Assembly (NCBI RefSeq): GCF_025822245.1
Contig: NZ_JACKTL010000043.1
Location: forward strand, 62,001-126,000
From: Mycolicibacterium hodleri
GTDB taxonomy: Bacteria > Actinomycetota > Actinomycetes > Mycobacteriales > Mycobacteriaceae
Direction: 5' to 3'
DNA: 64,000 nt
Within the stretch, counting starts at the first letter, position 1; every line of letters starts with the position of its first letter. The notes under the pieces were generated by a model. That model saw only the letters and a list, made by a program, of their open reading frames with translations. It had not been told where the DNA came from and did no database searches. Made by a program: the position numbers and the translations under genes. This document shows positions 60,808 through 64,000 of this stretch, one piece after another.

Positions 60808-60931
60808 GCTGATCATTAGACCTTCGTTAATCCACTGGTCGGGGATTGCCCTGTAACGAAAAAGGGTCGATTGTGGATGGACCCACTAGCAACATCAGTC
60901 CCTGAGGCCACAGGGGGAAGGGGTTTCGCAG

Positions 60932-61519
60932 ATGAAGGCAGCCAAGAACGTCAGGATCGCGACCGCCGCGGCGTGCTGCGCGTCGGGGTTCTTCCTCGCG
61001 GTGCTGGCCACGGCGTCGCCCGCCGGCGCGGATCCGGTGGATCCCGCTCCGCCACCACCCGCACCGCTGGTGGTGCTGCCAGCCCCCGGCCCGCCGCCCG
61101 GACCGGATGCCATCGTCCAGGCTGCCGCTCCCGCGCCGCCCGCTGCCCCCGACGCGCCCGTGCTACCACCCGACGCGCCCGTGCCGCCACCCGACGCCGC
61201 AGCGGTGTCGGCGACACCGCCGAACGGCATCCCACATCTCGCCAGCCCCGACGCCCTGCCCCCGGGGTCGACGATGGTGCCGCAGGACATGGATTCGCCG
61301 AACGTCAGCTACCTCAAGGATCTGTGGCAAGCCGTGCAGAACCACGAGATCAGCGGCAAGGAAGCGCTCATCATGGGCATGGCACAGCGGGGGATGAACA
61401 CCCCGATCCCCGGCCAGGCTCCCGGTCCGAACGTGCCACTCACACCGGGTGATCCGGCGCTTGCGCCGCCCCCGCCCCCGGCCCCGGTTCCGCCGGCTCC
61501 CGCGCCGCCGATTCCGTAG
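60932..61519 (+). CDS. Exported proline/alanine-rich protein, function unknown
   Basis: 195 residues. A signal peptide (ATAAACCASGFFLAVLATAS) ends PAGA|DP. Two Pro/Ala-rich low-complexity arms (~35-95 and ~165-195) flank a conserved-looking helical core, NVSYLKDLWQAVQNHEISGK, then EALIMGMAQRGM. This pattern is common in mycobacterial cell-wall proteins. The ATG follows a GGGGGAAGGGG stretch. The 3' end overlaps the convergent DUF2867 gene by 80 bp. Confidence 0.75.
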   Translation: MKAAKNVRIATAAACCASGFFLAVLATASPAGADPVDPAPPPPAPLVVLPAPGPPPGPDAIVQAAAPAPPAAPDAPVLPPDAPVPPPDAAAVSATPPNGIPHLASPDALPPGSTMVPQDMDSPNVSYLKDLWQAVQNHEISGKEALIMGMAQRGMNTPIPGQAPGPNVPLTPGDPALAPPPPPAPVPPAPAPPIP

Positions 61520-62489
61520 CGGCGGCCCGCCCGGCCCGCGACAGCAGCGCCGACACCGTGCGGACGTGCGCGGGCCGGACCACCGCCCAGAGCGCCCGCG
61601 TCAGGACCGTGCGGTGATGGACCAGCGTGGAGAACGACATGCCGGTCGGCCGACGCGTGACGAGCAGTTCCCCCGGCATCCCGATCCGCGACGCCCGGCC
61701 GATCAGCACCGTGTCCGGGTCGGCGTGGCGGATCTCCCATCCCAGGATCGTCTGCGCCCCCGTCGTCTCGGTCAGCCCGAGGGCCGTCCACCCGCGTCGA
61801 AGCGCGGTCCGAAGCCCCGCGGGTGCGCCCTCCAGCACCGTCCTGGCCCAGCGCTCGGCCGCCCACTCCGGCGGTGCGGCGACGTCGACGACGAAGGAGT
61901 CCGCGTACTCGACGCTGGGCAGCGTGCCGAGGTCGCGCGCGGCCAGGGACGGCTCGACCTGCTTGACGGTCACCGCCGCGTCGTGTTCGCGCCACCCCCG
62001 TTCGACGGCCCGCAGCAGCGCCGGATAGACGATCAGGTGCCGAAACGGTGCGATGGCGGCCAGGTAGCGAGTACCCCACGCGCCGTTCGGCGCGACCAGG
62101 ACGGCCATCTGGCCGCGGTGAGCACCGGCGCCGTCCGGAACCCACCCCAGGTGCAGGACACCGTGCACGGTGCGATTGGCGATCTCGAAGGCGGCCTCGC
62201 CTTCGGTGACGAACAGCGGCTGGAACCGGCTGCCCGCCAGGCCGGCGGCGTCCCAGCCGAACAGGCGGCCGAGCGCCCGTCGGGCGGCGAACAGCATCCG
62301 GACGACGGGGGAGGACCCCACGGCGTCGAGCGCGCGCATGGTGGCGAGCAACCGCGGGAAGTCGTCGGGTCCGCCCGGGGTCGGAAGCGCCCACACGTCG
62401 AGCACGTCGAAATCGGAGGCGATCTGGTGGATGCGCCACGGGCGCGTCGTGTGCGCCTCGAGCGGCAACCGTGCCGTCGTGGGAACCAT
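61440..62489 (-). CDS. DUF2867-like protein with C-terminal second domain
   Basis: 349 residues. The N-terminal ~170 residues (WALPTPGGPDDFPRLLATMR, then SRFQPLFVTEGEAAFEIANR) look like DUF2867, a SRPBCC-related fold. A second ~120-residue domain (YADSFVVDVAAPPEWAAERW, then GWEIRHADPDTVLIGRAS) resembles another lipid-binding fold of the same class. The C-terminus is Ala/Pro-rich. The ATG lies inside the operator palindrome, implying a leaderless or nearly leaderless transcript. Divergent from a TetR gene that probably controls it. Confidence 0.7.
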   Translation of the reverse strand: MVPTTARLPLEAHTTRPWRIHQIASDFDVLDVWALPTPGGPDDFPRLLATMRALDAVGSSPVVRMLFAARRALGRLFGWDAAGLAGSRFQPLFVTEGEAAFEIANRTVHGVLHLGWVPDGAGAHRGQMAVLVAPNGAWGTRYLAAIAPFRHLIVYPALLRAVERGWREHDAAVTVKQVEPSLAARDLGTLPSVEYADSFVVDVAAPPEWAAERWARTVLEGAPAGLRTALRRGWTALGLTETTGAQTILGWEIRHADPDTVLIGRASRIGMPGELLVTRRPTGMSFSTLVHHRTVLTRALWAVVRPAHVRTVSALLSRAGRAAATESAAREPAEPGPGAGAAQAPDHPV

Positions 62490-62502
62490 ACATGACTGTA
62501 TG
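62487..62502. promoter_or_regulatory. Palindromic operator CATACATGACTGTATG
   Basis: Perfect 6-bp arms around TGAC. The left end coincides with the start codon of the DUF2867 gene, and the site lies 41 bp before the TetR ATG. It is probably the binding site of that TetR protein. Confidence 0.65.
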
Positions 62503-62543
62503 CTTTAGTCTTGCTGCATGTCAACGACTTACGGCGAACGCTG

Positions 62544-63092
62544 ATGCCCGCACCGACACGGACGTCGCGGGAGTCCTGGATTGACGCCGGTCTGGCGGCA
62601 CTTGCCGACGGTGGTCCGGACGCCGTGCGCGTCGACGCCCTGGCGCAGCGACTCGGAGTGTCCCGCGGCGGCTTCTACCACCAATTCGACGGCAGGGCCG
62701 CGTTTCTCGAGGAGTTGCTCGACACCTGGGAACGTCGAAGCACCGACGAGGTGCTGGACCGGGTCGAGCGCGAGGGTGGCGACGCCCGCACCAAGGCGGG
62801 CAAAGCGGGCATGCTGACGTTCTCCGCGGCGCTGCTGCCGGTCGACTTGGCCGTACGGGACTGGTCGCGCCGCGACGACGCGGTGGCCGACCGGCTCAAG
62901 CGCGTCGACGACCGCAGGATGGACTTCCTGCGACGCCAGTTCGCGACGTCGAGAGCGGACGCCGACGACGTCGAAGCCCTTGCGCTACTGGCGTTTTCGG
63001 TGGCAATCGGCAACCACTTCGTGGCCGCCGACCACGGCGGGCGCTCCCGCGCGCAGGTATTGCGCCGCGCGGGCGCCCTGTTGTTCGAGTGA
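62544..63092 (+). CDS. TetR-family regulator
   Basis: 182 residues from the ATG at 62544; a frame open to 62511 is less likely. HTH: RESWIDAGLAALADGGPDAV, then LAQRLGVSRGGFYHQFDGRAAFLEELL. The YHQF recognition region is a common TetR variant. It is divergent from the DUF2867 gene with a 16-bp palindrome between them, and 1 bp separates its stop from that of the convergent GH16 gene. Confidence 0.87.
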   Translation: MPAPTRTSRESWIDAGLAALADGGPDAVRVDALAQRLGVSRGGFYHQFDGRAAFLEELLDTWERRSTDEVLDRVEREGGDARTKAGKAGMLTFSAALLPVDLAVRDWSRRDDAVADRLKRVDDRRMDFLRRQFATSRADADDVEALALLAFSVAIGNHFVAADHGGRSRAQVLRRAGALLFE

Positions 63093-63093
63093 G

Positions 63094-63930
63094 CTACCAG
63101 ACCCGCACGTAGTCAACGAGCATGTCGGCGGGGTAGGTGCCACCCGAGGGATCCCCGCCGCCGGAACCGGCGACCGCGAGGTTCACGATCGGGAACAGCG
63201 TGTACCCCGGTGTGTTGAACGGCCAGTCGGGCAGTGCGCTGGCCGGCACGTCGAAGTACGGCTGCGCGCCGTCGACGTAGTCCTTCCAGAACCGGATGCC
63301 GTTGGCGTCCCACTGGGCGCGCCACGTGTGCCAGGCGCTGTCGACCGCAATGGTCTGACTCGAGTGCTCGCCGCCGTTGAGCTTGGCGTGCACCGTGGTT
63401 CCCGGCGCCCAGCTGCCGTTGCCGTACCACTCCATGATGTCGACCTCGCCACCGTTGGCGGGGTCGTTGTTGGCCAGGTACCACGCCGGCCACGCGCCCG
63501 GGGTGAGGCAGTTCAGCTTGATCCGCGCCTCCCAGGTGGTGCCGATCGGTCCGCGGTACTTGCCGAACAGCTTGCCGCTGTAGAAGGTGTTGCCGTCCTT
63601 GGCCGCCCGGAAGACGAGGTTGGACTTGCCGTCGACGAAGACGTTGCGGCGGTCGTCGCGGTACTGCCCGACGTTTCCAGGCAGCTCCCAGAACGTCGGA
63701 TCCTGCATCGACTCGCGCTCCGTGGCCGTCTCCCACTTGGAGGGGTCGGGCGCCGAGCCGGCCGGACCGTCGAACTCGTCGCGGAACAGGTACTTGACCG
63801 GCGGGGGAGCCGCAGGCAGGTCCCGCGGTGCGGCGTGCGCGGTGGCTCCGGGAAGGGCGACCGCGGCGCCGAGCACGCCGATCCCCGTCATCAGCATGCG
63901 GCGTCGATCCATTTCAGGCATGCCGACCAT
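63094..63930 (-). CDS. Tat-exported glycoside hydrolase family 16 protein
   Basis: 278 residues. The twin-arginine signal (DRRRMLMTGIGVLGAAVALP) ends near AHAA|P, so it folds before export. The catalytic GH16 motif is NGGEVDIMEWYGNG (ExDxxE), with both glutamates and the Asp in place, plus flanking TTWEARIKLNCLTPGAWPAW. It resembles M. tuberculosis Rv0315 (putative beta-1,3-glucanase). The natural glycan in mycobacteria is not established. Start candidates are ATGs at 63930, 63921 and 63912; the Tat motif is kept in all. Confidence 0.9.
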   Translation of the reverse strand: MVGMPEMDRRRMLMTGIGVLGAAVALPGATAHAAPRDLPAAPPPVKYLFRDEFDGPAGSAPDPSKWETATERESMQDPTFWELPGNVGQYRDDRRNVFVDGKSNLVFRAAKDGNTFYSGKLFGKYRGPIGTTWEARIKLNCLTPGAWPAWYLANNDPANGGEVDIMEWYGNGSWAPGTTVHAKLNGGEHSSQTIAVDSAWHTWRAQWDANGIRFWKDYVDGAQPYFDVPASALPDWPFNTPGYTLFPIVNLAVAGSGGGDPSGGTYPADMLVDYVRVW

Positions 63931-63960
63931 GTAAGTCGCAACGCCGCGCCGGGTGCAAGT

Positions 63961-64000
63961 CAGCCGAGCGTGGCGACCGCCTCGACCCGGGCGGGAACGT
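63961..64000 (-). CDS. C-terminal end of a gene running off the window (tentative)
   Basis: The last 13 codons on the minus strand read VPARVEAVATLG followed by TGA, 30 bp upstream of the GH16 start. Codon use fits mycobacterial coding sequence, but the piece is too short to identify. Confidence 0.25.

Overview
The window is high-GC chromosomal DNA from a mycobacterium, most likely a fast-growing environmental one of the Mycolicibacterium type. Evidence includes WhiB6, a cutinase, CYP125 and CYP136, an F420-dependent oxidoreductase, a class Ib ribonucleotide reductase cluster, LigB, DinB2, the LdtMt1-type L,D-transpeptidase, proline-rich exported proteins, many TetR regulators and acyl-CoA dehydrogenases, and frequent 4-bp ATGA/GTGA gene overlaps. 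I see no tRNA, rRNA, CRISPR array, insertion sequence or prophage. Coding density is above 90 percent.

Layout. 0-8 kb: the 3' end of a class III nucleotidyl cyclase; whiB6 plus an acyl-CoA ligase, divergent from a TetR gene with twin operators; a TetR / acyl-CoA dehydrogenase pair / EamA exporter operon; a short FAD protein. 8-13 kb: a three-gene operon of an acyl-homoserine-lactone-synthase-like GNAT, a ThiF-nitroreductase fusion (Rv1355c/MoeY family) and a GAF-GGDEF-EAL c-di-GMP enzyme (DcpA/Rv1354c family). 13-21 kb: a complete beta-oxidation-like catabolic cluster (MaoC hydratase, two acyl-CoA dehydrogenases, SDR, thiolase, enoyl-CoA hydratase, F420 oxidoreductase) with a GntR regulator. 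20.7-22.8 kb: type III polyketide synthase, isoprenylcysteine-methyltransferase-like enzyme and a tiny sigma-region-4 protein. 23-27 kb: cstA-ybdD and ligB.

27-37 kb is a looser region: twin VWA proteins, a membrane molybdopterin oxidoreductase, PoxB, cutinase, an APH-like kinase, a TauE-like permease, a stand-alone LeuA regulatory domain behind a probable attenuation leader, and a TetR gene with a 28-bp palindromic operator. 37-49 kb follows, in inverted orientation, the order I remember for M. tuberculosis Rv3059-Rv3051c: cyp136, TetR, SDR, dinB2, TetR, FMN reductase, nrdHIE. An alkaline phosphatase and a RecF-like ATPase sit inside it.

49-64 kb: a divergent pair of a DUF5997 protein and a LysR effector domain without its DNA-binding half; a GNAT gene joined by deletion to the tail of a mycolic-acid cyclopropane synthase; thioesterase-agmatinase; a threonine dehydratase-like enzyme; a POT peptide transporter; a mycobacterial DUF7159 protein; LdtMt1-like transpeptidase; an MmyB-like regulator; CYP125 with a KstR-like box; a TetR/DUF2867 pair; and a Tat-exported GH16 glycosidase.

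The best candidates for something under-described are the GNAT/ThiF-nitroreductase/c-di-GMP operon, the LeuA-domain leader, the GNAT/cyclopropane-synthase deletion joint, the small sigma-4 protein beside the type III PKS, and the LysR-domain/DUF5997 pair. Start codons were chosen by eye from ribosome binding sites, overlaps and remembered homologue lengths. Family names rest on motif recognition, not on a search.
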